The notes under the pieces: generated by a model
What the model was told of the DNA's origin: nothing
Database searches by the model: none
Seen by the model: the letters and a program-made list of their open reading frames with translations, nothing else
Part shown: positions 26,869 to 37,252 of the stretch, piece by piece
How positions within the stretch are numbered: position 1 is the first letter of the stretch
Layout of the letters: the number at the start of each line of letters is the position of its first letter
Program-made: the position numbers and the translations under genes
DNA from: Cupriavidus nantongensis
GTDB lineage: Bacteria > Pseudomonadota > Gammaproteobacteria > Burkholderiales > Burkholderiaceae
NCBI RefSeq assembly: GCF_001598055.1
Contig: NZ_CP014844.1
Span: 3,499,642-3,563,641, forward strand
DNA: 64,000 nt
Reading direction: 5' to 3'

Positions 26869-27734
26869 ACCGCGTCGGCCGGCTGCTTTTGCAGCAGCGC
26901 CAGCAGTTGCGCCAGTTCGGCGCGCATCTTGCGGCGGTCGACGATCATGTCGACGGCGCCCTTGGTCAGCAGGAATTCCGAGCGCTGGAAGCCTTCCGGC
27001 AGCTTCTCGCGCACGGTCTGCTCGATCACGCGCGGGCCGGCGAAGCCGATCAGCGCCTTGGGCTCGGCGATCACCACGTCGCCCAGGAAGGCGAACGAGG
27101 CCGACACGCCGCCCATGGTCGGGTCGGTCAGCACGCTGATGAACGGCAGCTTGGCCGCGCTCAGCTGGTTCAGCATCGCGGTGGTCTTGGCCATCTGCAG
27201 CAGCGACAGCAGGCTTTCCTGCATGCGCGCGCCGCCGGTCGCGGTAAAGCAGATGAACGGCACCTTCTGCTCGAGCGCGGCCTGCGCGCCGCGCACGAAG
27301 CGCTCGCCCACCACCGAGCCCATCGAGCCGCCCATGAACTCGAACTCGAAGCAGCTCGCCACCACCGGGATGGTGTGGATGGCACCGCCCATCACCACCA
27401 TGGCATCGGTCTCGCCGGTCTCGTCCATGGCGGCCTTGATGCGGTCCGGGTACTTCTTGGAATCCTTGAACTTGAGCGCGTCGACCGGCACGATCTCCTG
27501 GCCGATCTCGTAGCGGCCTTCGGCGTCGAGCAGCGCATCCAGGCGCGCGCGCGCGCTGATGCGCATATGGTGGTCGCACTTGGGGCAGACGTGCAGGTTG
27601 GCCTCGACGTCGGTCCGGTACAGGGTGGACTCGCACGACGGGCACTTGACCCACAACCCCTCGGGGATGCCCTTGCGGGTGCTGGGGTCGGTCTGTTGAA
27701 TCTTGGGGGGCAGGAGTTTATCCAACCAGCTCAT
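26862..27734 (-). CDS. accD: Acetyl-CoA carboxylase carboxyltransferase beta subunit
   Basis: This 290-residue subunit works with AccA to carboxylate acetyl-CoA to malonyl-CoA, the first step of fatty acid synthesis. An N-terminal zinc ribbon has Cys31, Cys34, Cys50 and Cys53 (CPSC and CPKC). The carboxyltransferase core shows [16 protein letters not shown] and [15 protein letters not shown]. The start [11 protein letters not shown] follows a strong AAAGGAGC ribosome site. It lies 180 bp after trpA. Confidence 0.97.
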   Translation of the reverse strand: MSWLDKLLPPKIQQTDPSTRKGIPEGLWVKCPSCESTLYRTDVEANLHVCPKCDHHMRISARARLDALLDAEGRYEIGQEIVPVDALKFKDSKKYPDRIKAAMDETGETDAMVVMGGAIHTIPVVASCFEFEFMGGSMGSVVGERFVRGAQAALEQKVPFICFTATGGARMQESLLSLLQMAKTTAMLNQLSAAKLPFISVLTDPTMGGVSASFAFLGDVVIAEPKALIGFAGPRVIEQTVREKLPEGFQRSEFLLTKGAVDMIVDRRKMRAELAQLLALLQKQPADAVA

Positions 27735-27914
27735 GAAAGCTCCTTTCGGATGACTGCGCTCCGCCGGCAGGCCCGTGGTCGGGGCGCCGGTTGGCGGAAG
27801 GCAGGGAATCAACCCGCGAATTTACCATGCCGGCCCGGTGAGCTCGAAGCGCAACGCGCGGATTGCGCACGATAAAGCACGCCTCACGTCGCCCCAGGCC
27901 AGCAATGAATCACT

Positions 27915-28712
27915 TCAGGCGTCGAGCGCCTGGCGAATTTCGGCGATGAACGATTGCAGCGCCGCCACCGCCTGCTCGCGCGGGGTGTCTTCCAGCAACT
28001 GCACCAGCCGGCTGCCGATCACCACGGCATCGGCCACGCTGCCGATCGCGCGCGCGGTCTGCGCGTCGCGGATGCCGAAGCCCACCCCCACCGGCAGGTT
28101 GGCGTGCTGCTTGATCAGCGGCAGGCGCGCCGCCACGCTGTCGAGGTCGATCGCGGCCGAGCCGGTCACGCCCTTGAGCGAGACGTAGTACAGGTAGCCG
28201 CTGGCGACGCGCGCCACCGCCTCGATGCGCGCATCGGTCGAGGTCGGCGCCAGCAGGAAGATCGGGTCCATGTCGTGGTCGCGCATCAGCCCGGCGAACG
28301 ACTCGCACTCCTCGGGCGGATAGTCGACCACCAGCACGCCGTCGACGCCGGCCGCGCTGGCGGCCTGGGCGAAGGCCGCCTCGCCCATGCGCTCGATCGG
28401 GTTGGCGTAGCCCATCAGCACCACCGGCGTGTCCGCATTGGTCTGGCGGAATTCGCGCACCCACTGCAGCACCTGCGTGAGCGACACGCCCTGCGCCAGC
28501 GCGCGTTCGGAGGCGCGCTGGATCACCGGGCCGTCGGCCATCGGGTCGGAGAACGGCACGCCCAGCTCGATCACGTCGGCGCCGCCCGCCACCAGCGCGT
28601 GCATCAGCGCCACGGTCAGGCCGGGCTCGGGATCGCCGGCGGTGATAAACGGAATCAGGCCCTTCTTCTGCTGCGCGGCCAGCGCCGCGAACGTCTTCTG
28701 GATACGGGACAT
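27915..28712 (-). CDS. trpA: Tryptophan synthase alpha chain
   Basis: This 265-residue TIM barrel splits indole-3-glycerol phosphate to indole and glyceraldehyde 3-phosphate. [18 protein letters not shown] holds the catalytic Glu and Asp, and [13 protein letters not shown] and [10 protein letters not shown] are phosphate-binding motifs. The start [14 protein letters not shown] is placed just 2 bp after the methyltransferase stop. The usual trpBA pairing is broken by that gene. Confidence 0.96.
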   Translation of the reverse strand: MSRIQKTFAALAAQQKKGLIPFITAGDPEPGLTVALMHALVAGGADVIELGVPFSDPMADGPVIQRASERALAQGVSLTQVLQWVREFRQTNADTPVVLMGYANPIERMGEAAFAQAASAAGVDGVLVVDYPPEECESFAGLMRDHDMDPIFLLAPTSTDARIEAVARVASGYLYYVSLKGVTGSAAIDLDSVAARLPLIKQHANLPVGVGFGIRDAQTARAIGSVADAVVIGSRLVQLLEDTPREQAVAALQSFIAEIRQALDA

Positions 28713-28714
28713 AT

Positions 28715-29644
28715 TCAGGGAATCAGGTGAGGCCGCGGCGCCGGCGAGACATCGTCGTTGGCGGCGGCCAGGGTTGGGGTGGCGAGGCTTGCGGCACCAT
28801 CGGGCTCGAGCGCGGGCATGGCCTCGGCGGCCGCAGCCACGCGCCCGCACGCCACCTGCACGTACTCGGGGTTGATCTCGTAGCCGACAAAGCGCCGGCC
28901 GTGGCGCAGGCAGGCCACCGCGGTGGTGCCGCTGCCGGCGAACGGATCCAGCACCAGCCCCCCGGGCGGGCAGCTCGACAGCACCATGCGCTCGACGATC
29001 TCCAGCGGCTTCTGCGTCGGGTGGTTGGCGCGCTCCGGGTCCTGGCGGTGGATGCGCGAAACGCTCCACAGGTCCTTCGGGTTGTAGCCCACCTCCAGCC
29101 ACTTCTTGCCCTCGAAACGCGGCCGGCTGCGCGCCTTCTTGGTTTCGGGGTCGTACGGGATGCGCACCGGGTCGAGATCGAAGTAGTAATCGCGCGCCCT
29201 GGCAAAGAAGCCGATGTTGTCGTGCACCGACGAGAACTTGCGCGTGGTGCCGCCCATGCTGGGCACGCGGCGATCCCAGATGATCTCGTTGATCATGGTC
29301 AGGCGCCGCTTCAGCATCACGAACAGCTCCGGCGAGTACTGCCACGTGCAGAACAGGTAGAGCGTGCCCCTGGGCGCGAGCTTGGGCACCACCGCGTCCA
29401 TCCAGCGCTCGGACCAGTCCAGGTAGGCCTGGCCCGACAGCAGGTCGGAATCGTTGCCGTAGTCCTTGCCCAGCCCGTACGGCGGATCGGCGACGATCAG
29501 GTCGACCGAGCCGTCCGGCAGGCGCGCAATGCCGTCGAACATGTCTTCCTGGAACAGGCGCAGGGGGGCGGAGTCGGGCGCGCCGGCAGCATCCGGCGCG
29601 CCGGCGCCGCCCACGGCAAGTCCGGTCGGAGGCAGCGCGCGCAT
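28715..29644 (-). CDS. DNA adenine methyltransferase, beta class, inside trp operon
   Basis: This 309-residue SAM-dependent methylase carries motif IV DPPYGL at 53-58 and motif [10 protein letters not shown] at 233-241. That order, DPPY before FxGxG, defines the beta class of N6-adenine (or N4-cytosine) methylases. There is no nuclease gene beside it, so it is an orphan. Its ATG overlaps the trpB TGA by one base and its stop is 2 bp before trpA, so it is fully embedded in the operon. I recall a conserved Burkholderiaceae orphan that methylates GTWWAC; identity with this gene is inference. Confidence 0.9.
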   Translation of the reverse strand: MRALPPTGLAVGGAGAPDAAGAPDSAPLRLFQEDMFDGIARLPDGSVDLIVADPPYGLGKDYGNDSDLLSGQAYLDWSERWMDAVVPKLAPRGTLYLFCTWQYSPELFVMLKRRLTMINEIIWDRRVPSMGGTTRKFSSVHDNIGFFARARDYYFDLDPVRIPYDPETKKARSRPRFEGKKWLEVGYNPKDLWSVSRIHRQDPERANHPTQKPLEIVERMVLSSCPPGGLVLDPFAGSGTTAVACLRHGRRFVGYEINPEYVQVACGRVAAAAEAMPALEPDGAASLATPTLAAANDDVSPAPRPHLIP

Positions 29645-30837
29645 CAGAGCTTGAGCCCCGCGCGCTCGGCGACGGTATGCATGTCCTTGTCGCCGCGGCC
29701 GGACAGGTTCACCAGCAGCAGCTTGTCCTTGGGCAGCGTCGGCGCCAGCTTGCAGGCATAGGCGATGGCATGGCTCGATTCCAGCGCCGGGATGATGCCC
29801 TCGATGCGGCAGCAGTCGTGGAAGGCCTTGAGCGCTTCCTCGTCGGTGACCGGCACATACTGCGCGCGGCCACTGTCCTTGAGCCAGGCATGCTCGGGAC
29901 CGACGCCCGGGTAGTCCAGGCCGGCCGACACCGAATGGGTCTCGATGATCTGGCCGTTGTCGTCCTGCAGCAGGTAGGTGCGGTTGCCGTGCAGCACGCC
30001 CGGCGTGCCGCCGGTCAGCGAGGCTGCGTGGCGGCCGGTGTCGAGCCCGTCGCCGGCGGCTTCGACGCCGATCAGCTGCACATCGTTGTGCTCGATATAC
30101 GGGTAGAAGATGCCCATGGCATTGGAGCCGCCGCCGACACAGGCGATCACCGCGTCCGGCTGGCGCCCGGTCATTTCGGGCATCTGCACCTTGGCTTCCT
30201 CGCCGATCACGCACTGGAAGTCGCGCACCATCATCGGGTACGGGTGCGGGCCGGCCACGGTGCCGATGATGTAGAAGGTGTTCTCGACGTTGGTGACCCA
30301 GTCGCGCATGGCTTCGTTGAGCGCGTCCTTGAGCGTGCGCGAGCCGCTTTCCACCGGCACCACGGTCGCGCCCAGCAGCTTCATGCGGTAGACGTTGGCG
30401 GCCTGGCGCTTGACGTCCTCGGCGCCCATATACACCACGCACTCCATGCCGAAGCGTGCGGCGATGGTGGCGGTGGCCACGCCGTGCTGCCCTGCCCCGG
30501 TCTCGGCGATCACGCGCGGCTTGCCCATGCGCCTGGCCAGCAGCGCCTGGCCGATGACGTTGTTGATCTTGTGCGCGCCGGTGTGGTTCAGGTCCTCGCG
30601 CTTGAAGTAGATCTGCGCGCCGCCGAGCGTCTCGCTCCAGCGCTGCGCGTGGTAGATCGGCGACGGGCGGCCGACGAAGTGCTTCAGCTCGCGGCGGAAT
30701 TCGGCGTCGAACTCGGGATCCTTCTGGTAGTGCGCATAGGCGTCGCGCAGCTCATCGAGCGCGTGCACCAGCGTTTCGGACACGAAGGTGCCGCCATAGG
30801 GGCCGAAATGGCCGCGGGAATCGGGCAGGTCGTACAT
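29644..30837 (-). CDS. trpB: Tryptophan synthase beta chain
   Basis: This 397-residue PLP enzyme joins indole and serine. Lys90 in [11 protein letters not shown] binds PLP, and [10 protein letters not shown] is the phosphate-binding loop. The start [16 protein letters not shown] gives the usual length; the frame extends 56 codons upstream without family similarity. It is followed by the methyltransferase with a one-base TGATG overlap and preceded by trpF 124 bp upstream. Confidence 0.97.
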   Translation of the reverse strand: MYDLPDSRGHFGPYGGTFVSETLVHALDELRDAYAHYQKDPEFDAEFRRELKHFVGRPSPIYHAQRWSETLGGAQIYFKREDLNHTGAHKINNVIGQALLARRMGKPRVIAETGAGQHGVATATIAARFGMECVVYMGAEDVKRQAANVYRMKLLGATVVPVESGSRTLKDALNEAMRDWVTNVENTFYIIGTVAGPHPYPMMVRDFQCVIGEEAKVQMPEMTGRQPDAVIACVGGGSNAMGIFYPYIEHNDVQLIGVEAAGDGLDTGRHAASLTGGTPGVLHGNRTYLLQDDNGQIIETHSVSAGLDYPGVGPEHAWLKDSGRAQYVPVTDEEALKAFHDCCRIEGIIPALESSHAIAYACKLAPTLPKDKLLLVNLSGRGDKDMHTVAERAGLKL

Positions 30838-30961
30838 GTCTAGGCTCTTCGGAACAGCGGCCTTGCCTCGCTCGGCAGGGCTCGCCTGGTTGACTGGGTG
30901 CGCGATGCCCGCTCGGGAGCGGCGGGCGCGGTGTGCGGAAGGGATCGGGCTTCGACCCGGC

Positions 30962-31684
30962 TCATCCTGCGCTGGCGCTGCGGACAGCGCGCACGAACTC
31001 GGCAATGCGGGCGTGGTCCTTCACGCCCCTGGCGGCCTCTACCCCGCTGCTGACATCGACGGCGTAGGGGCGCACGCGTTCAATCGCGCCAGCGACGTTT
31101 TGCGCGTTCAACCCACCACTCAAAACGATGCGAGGAGCGCCGCTTGCGTTCGGGTTGCCGGTTGCCATAACCGGGGGATTGGGCGGAAGCCATGCCGGAG
31201 GAATCAGGGTCCAGTCGAAGACGTGGCCGCCACCGCCATAGCCTTCGACGAAGGCATCGAGCAGCAAGGCAGCGGCATCACGGTATTGATCGGCGAATTC
31301 TACCAAATCGAGGCCCGCGCGGACACGGGCAGCGCGCAGGAACGGCAACGCGCAGCGCTGGGCGGCCTGGGTGCAGAACTGCGGGGTTTCGTCGCCGTGC
31401 AGCTGCAGCAGCGTCAGCGGCACCCGCTCGGCGACGTGGGCGATGTCTTCGAGATCGGCGTTGACGAACAGGCCCGTCACCGTGACGAACGGCCCGGCGG
31501 CCTCGGCCAGCGCCGCGGCTTTTGCCACGTCGACGAAGCGCGGGCTCTTCGGGTAGAACACCAGCCCGATCGCGTCCGCGCCGGCGTCGACGGCGGCGCG
31601 CACGTCGTCCTCGCGGGTCAGGCCGCAGATCTTGATGCGGGTTCGCTGCGGCAGGTGCGCCGCACTGCCCTCAGGCTGCGTCAT
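30962..31684 (-). CDS. trpF: Phosphoribosylanthranilate isomerase
   Basis: This 240-residue TIM barrel converts phosphoribosylanthranilate to the CdRP intermediate of tryptophan synthesis. KICGLTRE holds the catalytic Cys, LQLHGDE and [15 protein letters not shown] are family motifs and the late Asp is present. The start [11 protein letters not shown] overlaps the end of truA by 14 bp. Confidence 0.95.
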   Translation of the reverse strand: MTQPEGSAAHLPQRTRIKICGLTREDDVRAAVDAGADAIGLVFYPKSPRFVDVAKAAALAEAAGPFVTVTGLFVNADLEDIAHVAERVPLTLLQLHGDETPQFCTQAAQRCALPFLRAARVRAGLDLVEFADQYRDAAALLLDAFVEGYGGGGHVFDWTLIPPAWLPPNPPVMATGNPNASGAPRIVLSGGLNAQNVAGAIERVRPYAVDVSSGVEAARGVKDHARIAEFVRAVRSASAG

Positions 31685-32489
31685 CGAACACTCCATGGAA
31701 CAGGCTCGCGGACGGGTCGGCCGCGGGGATCGGGTAAGCATCAGGATACTTGACCCCGACCAGGTAGAGGCCATCCGGCATGAAGGTCGGCGCCGCCAGC
31801 TTGCGGTCGCGTCCGGCCAGCACCTGCGCCAGCCACTGCGGCGGGTAGCGCCCGCGCCCCACCGCCACCAGGCAGCCCATCAGGTTGCGCACCATGTGGT
31901 GCAGGAAGGCGCTGGCGCGGAAGCGCAGGAACACCCAGTTGCCGTCGTCGCGGATGGTGACGTCGTACATGGTCTTGACCGGCGACCTGGCCTGGCATTC
32001 GGCGGCGCGGAACGCGGAAAAGTCGTGCTCGCCGATCAGGTGCGCCGCGGCCTCGCGCATGGCGTCCACGTCGAGCCGTTGCCCCGGCGGCAGCATCTGG
32101 TAGCCGGCGCGGCCATGCACCAGCGGCACCCGGTGCGGACCGGTGTAGAGCGCGTAGTAATACATGCGCTCGTACGCCAGGAAGCGGGCATGGAAGCCAT
32201 CGTCGACCGGCAGCGCCCACTGCAGTGCGATCGACGGCGGCAGGAAGGCGTTGACGCCGCGCACCCAGGAAAAAGGCTCGCGCGCCAGTTCGGTATCCAG
32301 GTGGATCACCTGGCCCAGCGCGTGCACGCCGGTATCGGTGCGCCCCGCCACCGTGGTCGGCAGGCGCACGCCGGCAAAGCGCTCGATGGCGTCTTCGAGG
32401 TGGTCCTGGACGGTATTGCGGTGCGGCTGCGACTGCCACCCGGAAAAGGCGGCGCCGTCGTAGTGCAGGCCAAGGGCGATGCGGTTCAT
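31671..32489 (-). CDS. truA: tRNA pseudouridine(38-40) synthase
   Basis: This 272-residue enzyme makes pseudouridine at positions 38-40 of the anticodon arm. The catalytic Asp52 lies in [16 protein letters not shown], and [17 protein letters not shown] is the second family motif. It is preceded by fimV and followed by trpF with a 14 bp overlap, the classic Burkholderiales order. Confidence 0.96.
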   Translation of the reverse strand: MNRIALGLHYDGAAFSGWQSQPHRNTVQDHLEDAIERFAGVRLPTTVAGRTDTGVHALGQVIHLDTELAREPFSWVRGVNAFLPPSIALQWALPVDDGFHARFLAYERMYYYALYTGPHRVPLVHGRAGYQMLPPGQRLDVDAMREAAAHLIGEHDFSAFRAAECQARSPVKTMYDVTIRDDGNWVFLRFRASAFLHHMVRNLMGCLVAVGRGRYPPQWLAQVLAGRDRKLAAPTFMPDGLYLVGVKYPDAYPIPAADPSASLFHGVFDDAA

Positions 32490-32554
32490 GTCAGGGGAAA
32501 AAGCATGGCGGCGCGCCGGCTATGTGTGCCGGCTATGTGCGCCAGTTATGCGCG

Positions 32555-32593
32555 CCGAAAACGCAAATGCGCCGGAAGGGACGCTTCCGGCGC
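32555..32593 (-). terminator. Terminator after fimV
   Basis: A perfect 12 bp stem (ATGCGCCGGAAG at 32565-32576, CTTCCGGCGCAT at 32582-32593) closes on a five-base loop and is followed on the minus strand by TTGCGTTTT. It lies about 50 bp after the fimV stop and would separate fimV from truA-trpF. Confidence 0.75.
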
Positions 32594-32644
32594 ATCGCTT
32601 CGGGCCGCGGCAGCGCGTGCCGCGGCCGGACCGCCAATGATAGC

Positions 32645-35482
32645 TCAGGCCACTTCCAGCAGCAGCGAGCGGGCCTCGGCCTGCAACGGGTCCTGCGACT
32701 GCTCGACCACTTCCTGAAGCAGTTCGCGCGCCCCTTCCTTGTCGCCGATCTCGATATAGGCGCGCGCCAGGTCCAGCTTGATCTGCATGTCGCGCCCGCC
32801 GTCCATGCCGTCGGTCGACAGCGTGCTCGGCGACACGCTCTGGCCCAGGCCGCCGGCGGTGTCGGGCGCTACCCGCGACAGGTCGATCGGCTCGGCCAGC
32901 TTGCCGTCGCGCAGCATGGTGGTGGCGGGAAGCGGCACCGAGGCCTCGTCGAGCGCGGCGGGGACGGCGACATTGCCTTGCGGCGCGCTGCCCAGGTCCA
33001 GCGACAGCCCGGACATGTCGAACTCCAGCGGGCGGCCGCGGGTCGGCGTGTCGAGGGTCGGCACGTCGTCGTCGGCGAGCGGATCGGCGCCCGGCAGGCC
33101 CATGTCGAGGCGCACCGCCTCGCCTGGCTGCGGCGTCTCGGCGTCGAACACCATCGCCGCCGAGGCCGGCGCGACGATGGGGTCACCGGCAGCCGGTGCC
33201 GGGAAGGCATCCAGCGGCAGCGACAGGTCACCCAGCGACGGCTCCAGCCGCGCGATCGAGGCGGGATTCTGCGACGGATCCTGCGTGCGCCACTGGTCGG
33301 TCGCCGGCGATGCCGTGTCGGGGCCCGCAGCCTCCGGCGTCACCACCATGAACAGCGCGTTGCCGGGCTCCAGCGCGCGCCCCATTTCCGCGGCCTTCAG
33401 CCATTCCGCTCCGTGTCCGCCGGTCTGGGCGAACATTTCCTCTGCAATCACGCGGAACCCTTCCACATCCTGTCTGTTGCTGTAAATCTCCAGGAGCTTG
33501 AGCCGTACCGGCTGCTGCTCCGGGTGTTTCTCCAGGGCTTCGCGCAGGATTTCCTCTGCCTGCACATCGCGCCCGTAGGCGATATAGACCTCGGCCTCGG
33601 CGATCGGGTCGACTTCGTTGGCTTCCGGGGTGTTGTTGCCGATGCGGAAGTCGGCGCCGAACACGCTGTGCTGCGAGGTGTCGACGCTCTGGCCACCGGC
33701 GGTGCCGAACAGCGAGTTGGCGCCGGCCATGACGGTGCTTTCCTGCGACAGGATGCTGTCGCCGAAGCCGGTGGCCTCGCCCTCCTTCTGCTTCTGGCGG
33801 CGGCGATAGATGGCGTACACGCCCAGCAGCGCCACCACCAGGCCGCCGCCCGGCAGCAGCATGGGGTTGGCCAGCAGGCCATCGAGGAACGACGGCTCGG
33901 GCACCGGCTCGGGCTGCGCCACCACCGGCGGCACAGGCTTGGCCGCAGGCGTCGATGCGGCACCCTGCGTCGCGTTGGCGGCCACGTCGGCGCCAGGCTG
34001 CGACGCGGGGACCGCGGCCACGGCGGAGGCTGCCGCCGGCGCCACGGCGGCCGCGGCACTGGCGCCGGCCGCCGGCGCGGCAGGCGTGCTTGCCGCATTC
34101 GCGATCGCGGCAGCGGTGGCAGCGGCCGCGGCGGTCGCCCCCACGGCGTCGGCCTTGGGCGGCTCGGCCGGCACCACGGCAGGCGCGGCGGCAGCCGCCC
34201 TGGCGGCGGCGGCGGCCTTTTCCTTGTCGGCCAGCGCGGATTGGTTGGCCTGGTTGAGCTTGGCGATCTCGGCGTTCTTCAGCTCGAGCAGCTTCTGCAT
34301 GTCGCCGACATTCTTTTGCAGCTGCGCCAGGCGCGCCTCGGCTTCCTTCAGCTGGCGCTCGCGCGCGACCTCGGCTTCGGCCTTGGCCGCGGCGTCGGCC
34401 TGCGCGCCACGCGCGGCCTTGCTCAGCTTCAGTTCATCGCGCGGGCCGTCGCTCGGCGCCGCCTGCTCCTGCACGCGCGCGGTCACGTTGCCGGACTGCT
34501 GGCGGCCGCTGTCGGGCTCGACCGATTTGGCCGCGGCGGCGCTGGCCAGCCGGCTGCGGTAGGCGTCGAAGCCCTGCGTGCGCGCCACCACTTCGCGGCG
34601 CGCCGCCCTGGGCGTGACCGCCTGCGCCTGCTGCTGGGTCGGCACCTGCAGCACCGCGCCGCTACGCAGCCGGTTCATGTTGCCGCCGATAAAGGCGTTG
34701 GGATTGTTGCGGTAGAGCGCCACCAGCATCTGGTCCAGCGAGACCGATTCCTGGCCCTGCACGGCTTCGCCGGCGATGCCATAGAGCGTGTCGCCGCGCT
34801 GCACGGTATAGCCGCCGCCGGGGGCCATGTCGGTGCCTGCGGCCGGCGTCGCCGCGGCGCGCCGGGCGCTCTGGCGCGAGGGACGGGCCGGTGCGGCCGG
34901 CCGGGCCGGCTCCACATCGGCGCTGGGCGCGGCCTGCTGCGCCGGCGCGGGTGGCGCGGCGGCAGGTGCCGGCGCGGCCGGTGCGTCGGGCGTGGCGGCC
35001 TGCACCACCGGTGCCGGCGAGAAAGTCTGGCTGGATGCCCTGGCCCCGGCGGGGTCGAGCAGGAAGGTGTAGGCGCGCGAGACCTTGCCGCTGGCCCAGC
35101 TCATGTCGACCAGGATATCGACGAAGGGCTCGCTGATCGGCTGGCTGGAACGGACCCGTGCCACGTAGCTGCCGTTGGCGCGGCGCTCCAGTTCCAGGCG
35201 CAGGTTGCCGACGCTTGGCAGATAGGTCAGCCCGGCCGCGGCATAGGCGCCCGGCGGCGCCAGCCTGACGCTGAGCCCCGCCGCTTCTTCGGAGGTGACC
35301 CCGCTGATGTCGATCTCAGCCTGCAGCGGCTGCCCCAGATTCGACTGAACCCGCAATTGCCCGAACCCCGCGGCATACGCGGCCGGCTGCGCAAGCAGCA
35401 GGCCGAGTGCCGTGACGGCCAGCGTTGACCAGCGCTGACGGGCAGTAGGCGCATCTTTCCGGCGATGTTGGCTCACACTCAC
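32645..35482 (-). CDS. fimV: FimV/HubP family pole-organising protein
   Basis: This 945-residue inner-membrane protein is of the kind that places type IV pilus and twitching components at the pole. It has a signal peptide ending AAYAAG (about residue 38), the conserved N-terminal FimV domain (to about 145), a LysM peptidoglycan-binding domain (about 225-285, YTVQRGDTLYGIAGE), an Ala-rich coiled coil (about 355-410), one membrane helix (about 540-562) and an acidic cytoplasmic part ending in a FimV C-terminal TPR (IKLDLARAYIEIGDKEGARE). It starts with GTG after a GGAG site. It lies between asd and truA. Confidence 0.93.
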   Translation of the reverse strand: MSVSQHRRKDAPTARQRWSTLAVTALGLLLAQPAAYAAGFGQLRVQSNLGQPLQAEIDISGVTSEEAAGLSVRLAPPGAYAAAGLTYLPSVGNLRLELERRANGSYVARVRSSQPISEPFVDILVDMSWASGKVSRAYTFLLDPAGARASSQTFSPAPVVQAATPDAPAAPAPAAAPPAPAQQAAPSADVEPARPAAPARPSRQSARRAAATPAAGTDMAPGGGYTVQRGDTLYGIAGEAVQGQESVSLDQMLVALYRNNPNAFIGGNMNRLRSGAVLQVPTQQQAQAVTPRAARREVVARTQGFDAYRSRLASAAAAKSVEPDSGRQQSGNVTARVQEQAAPSDGPRDELKLSKAARGAQADAAAKAEAEVARERQLKEAEARLAQLQKNVGDMQKLLELKNAEIAKLNQANQSALADKEKAAAAARAAAAAPAVVPAEPPKADAVGATAAAAATAAAIANAASTPAAPAAGASAAAAVAPAAASAVAAVPASQPGADVAANATQGAASTPAAKPVPPVVAQPEPVPEPSFLDGLLANPMLLPGGGLVVALLGVYAIYRRRQKQKEGEATGFGDSILSQESTVMAGANSLFGTAGGQSVDTSQHSVFGADFRIGNNTPEANEVDPIAEAEVYIAYGRDVQAEEILREALEKHPEQQPVRLKLLEIYSNRQDVEGFRVIAEEMFAQTGGHGAEWLKAAEMGRALEPGNALFMVVTPEAAGPDTASPATDQWRTQDPSQNPASIARLEPSLGDLSLPLDAFPAPAAGDPIVAPASAAMVFDAETPQPGEAVRLDMGLPGADPLADDDVPTLDTPTRGRPLEFDMSGLSLDLGSAPQGNVAVPAALDEASVPLPATTMLRDGKLAEPIDLSRVAPDTAGGLGQSVSPSTLSTDGMDGGRDMQIKLDLARAYIEIGDKEGARELLQEVVEQSQDPLQAEARSLLLEVA

Positions 35483-35689
35483 CTTGTGCTCCGTTATGTT
35501 TTAGTAGCGATTTGAATCGACAAACCGACCCCGACAAACCAACCCCATACACCAGGTCCGCCCGGCCGGCGGGGCATTCTGAACGGCCCCTTTGCCAGCC
35601 TGCGCGCAGGCGCCCGTCCCTGCGGGCCCGGGGCGCATGCCGGCGTATTGTGACGCATCGCCCAGCAAAATAGGCGCCCGGATACAACA

Positions 35690-35711
35690 ACGCCGCGCGT
35701 GGGCGCGGCGT
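35690..35711 (-). terminator. Hairpin after asd
   Basis: Nine-base arms ACGCCGCGC (35690-35698) and GCGCGGCGT (35703-35711) close on GTGG, followed on the minus strand by TTGTTGTATCC. It lies 71 bp after the asd stop and is a plausible, imperfect terminator. Confidence 0.55.
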
Positions 35712-35782
35712 CGTAAGCAAAGCGCTGCAATCTGTTGCCTGGCTGCAACGGGCGCAACCAGGCCACAGGCGGCGGCCTGCGA

Positions 35783-36919
35783 TCAGGACTCGATCAGGAT
35801 ACGCAGCATGCGGCGCAGCGGCTCGGCCGCGCCCCACAGCAGCTGGTCGCCGACGGTGAAGGCCGACAGGTACTCGCCGCCCATCTGCATCTTGCGCAGG
35901 CGGCCGACCGGGATGGTCAGCGTGCCGGTCACGGCCGCGGGGGTCAGGCCGGTCATGCTGGCTTCGCGCGTATTCGGCACCACCTTGGCCCACGGGTTGT
36001 GCGCGGCGAGCATGCCTTCGATCTCGTCCAGCGGCACATCCTTGCGCAGCTTGATGGTCAGCGCCTGCGAGTGGCAGCGCATCGCGCCGATGCGCACGCA
36101 CAGGCCGTCGACGGCGATCGGCGTGGCGCCGGTCGCACCCAGGAAGCCCTCGCCGCGGCCCAGGATCTTGTTGGTCTCGGCGCCGCCCTTCCACTCTTCC
36201 TTGGACTGCCCGTTGCCCAGGTCCTTGTCGATCCAGGGGATCAGGTTGCCGGCCAGCGGCACGCCGAACTGCTTGGTTTCCTCAGCCGACAGGCCGTGCT
36301 GGGTCGACAGGATCTGGCGGTCGATTTCCAGGATGGCCGACGCCGGGTTGTCCAGCAGCGGCTTGACCGAGGCGTTGAGCGTGCCGAACTGGGTCAGCAG
36401 TTCGCGCATGTGCTGCGCGCCGCCGCCCGAAGCCGCCTGGTACGTCATCGAGGTCATCCACTCGATCAGGTCGGCCTGGAACAGGCCGCCCAGGCCCATC
36501 AGCATGCAGCTGACGGTGCAGTTGCCGCCGATGAAATTCTTGACGCCCTTGGACAGCGCATCCTTGATCACACCCTGGTTGACCGGATCGAGCACGATGA
36601 TGGCATCGTCCTTCATCCGCAGCGACGACGCCGCGTCGATCCAGTAGCCCTTCCAGCCCGCCGCGCGCAGCTTGGGGAAGACCTCGTTGGTGTAGTCGCC
36701 GCCCTGGGCGGTCAGCACCACGTCGCACTTCTTCAGTGCCTCGATGTCGTTGGCATCCTTGAGCGTGGTTTCGTTCTTGGCCATGGCGGGCGCCTTGCCG
36801 CCGGCGTTGGACGTGCTGAAGAAGACGGGCTCGATATGGTCGAAATCACGCTCTTCCTGCATGCGCTGCATCAGGACGCTGCCGACCATTCCCCGCCAAC
36901 CGACGAGACCTACAATCAT
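35783..36919 (-). CDS. asd: Aspartate-semialdehyde dehydrogenase
   Basis: This 378-residue NADP-dependent enzyme makes aspartate semialdehyde, precursor of lysine, methionine, threonine and diaminopimelate. NADP-binding [11 protein letters not shown] is at the start and the catalytic Cys134 lies in [12 protein letters not shown]. The catalytic His region is visible in [16 protein letters not shown]. The length fits the gamma/beta-proteobacterial type. A GAGGTAAATC ribosome site precedes the ATG. It follows leuB after a 333 bp gap. Confidence 0.97.
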   Translation of the reverse strand: MIVGLVGWRGMVGSVLMQRMQEERDFDHIEPVFFSTSNAGGKAPAMAKNETTLKDANDIEALKKCDVVLTAQGGDYTNEVFPKLRAAGWKGYWIDAASSLRMKDDAIIVLDPVNQGVIKDALSKGVKNFIGGNCTVSCMLMGLGGLFQADLIEWMTSMTYQAASGGGAQHMRELLTQFGTLNASVKPLLDNPASAILEIDRQILSTQHGLSAEETKQFGVPLAGNLIPWIDKDLGNGQSKEEWKGGAETNKILGRGEGFLGATGATPIAVDGLCVRIGAMRCHSQALTIKLRKDVPLDEIEGMLAAHNPWAKVVPNTREASMTGLTPAAVTGTLTIPVGRLRKMQMGGEYLSAFTVGDQLLWGAAEPLRRMLRILIES

Positions 36920-37012
36920 GATTTACCTCGGATGTGATTTTTACTTCCCCGCCATTTTCCTCGCCCGGCGTGGCTGCGCGGGGAAGACGGGCAGGCACGA
37001 CGAACGGATCTA

Positions 37013-37141
37013 GGCGATCGCGGTTTTAATAATGGTTTTAATCGTCGTTGCGGTCTGGCCGAGCGAAATCGTGCCAACCGGGCCGCGGGTAGCGGTCAGG
37101 GCGACAACAGCAGTCAGGGTGGACTGGGAAAATCGGGCCAT
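37013..37141 (-). CDS. Doubtful 43-residue ORF between leuB and asd
   Basis: The frame starts MARFSQSTLTAVVALTATRG and ends in a Thr/Ile/Lys-rich tail. About two thirds of third codon positions are G or C, below that of the neighbours, and no ribosome site is clear. It resembles a weak signal-like peptide. I do not recognise it and list it only because it fills the gap on the operon strand. Confidence 0.2.
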
Positions 37142-37194
37142 CGGCAGAGTCTACACGATTTTGCGGCGCTGCCGCAGCGTGCAAATTGGGGACA

Positions 37195-37227
37195 AATAAA
37201 ACGCGGGGCACCGCGATTGCGGTGCCC
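37195..37227 (-). terminator. Terminator after leuB
   Basis: Arms GGGCACCGC (37206-37214) and GCGGTGCCC (37219-37227) form a 9 bp stem with a four-base loop; on the minus strand CGCGTTTTATTT follows. It lies 26 bp after the leuB stop and would separate leuCDB from asd. Confidence 0.75.
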
Positions 37228-37252
37228 TTTTTGCGCGTGGCTTGCGTGTGAC

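Larger units (their letters stand above)
36920..37252. other. leuB-asd gap
   Basis: This 333 bp gap contains the leuB terminator hairpin, a candidate 43-codon frame and two copies of GGTTTTAAT (37022-37030 and 37034-37042). The low GC content near 37020-37045 and the good asd ribosome site suggest that the asd promoter is here. I could not identify its boxes. Confidence 0.5.

Noticed and set aside
32522..35428. 968-codon plus-strand frame opposite fimV
   Set aside because: The fimV frame has signal peptide, LysM and FimV domains; the opposite frame is only a low-complexity shadow.
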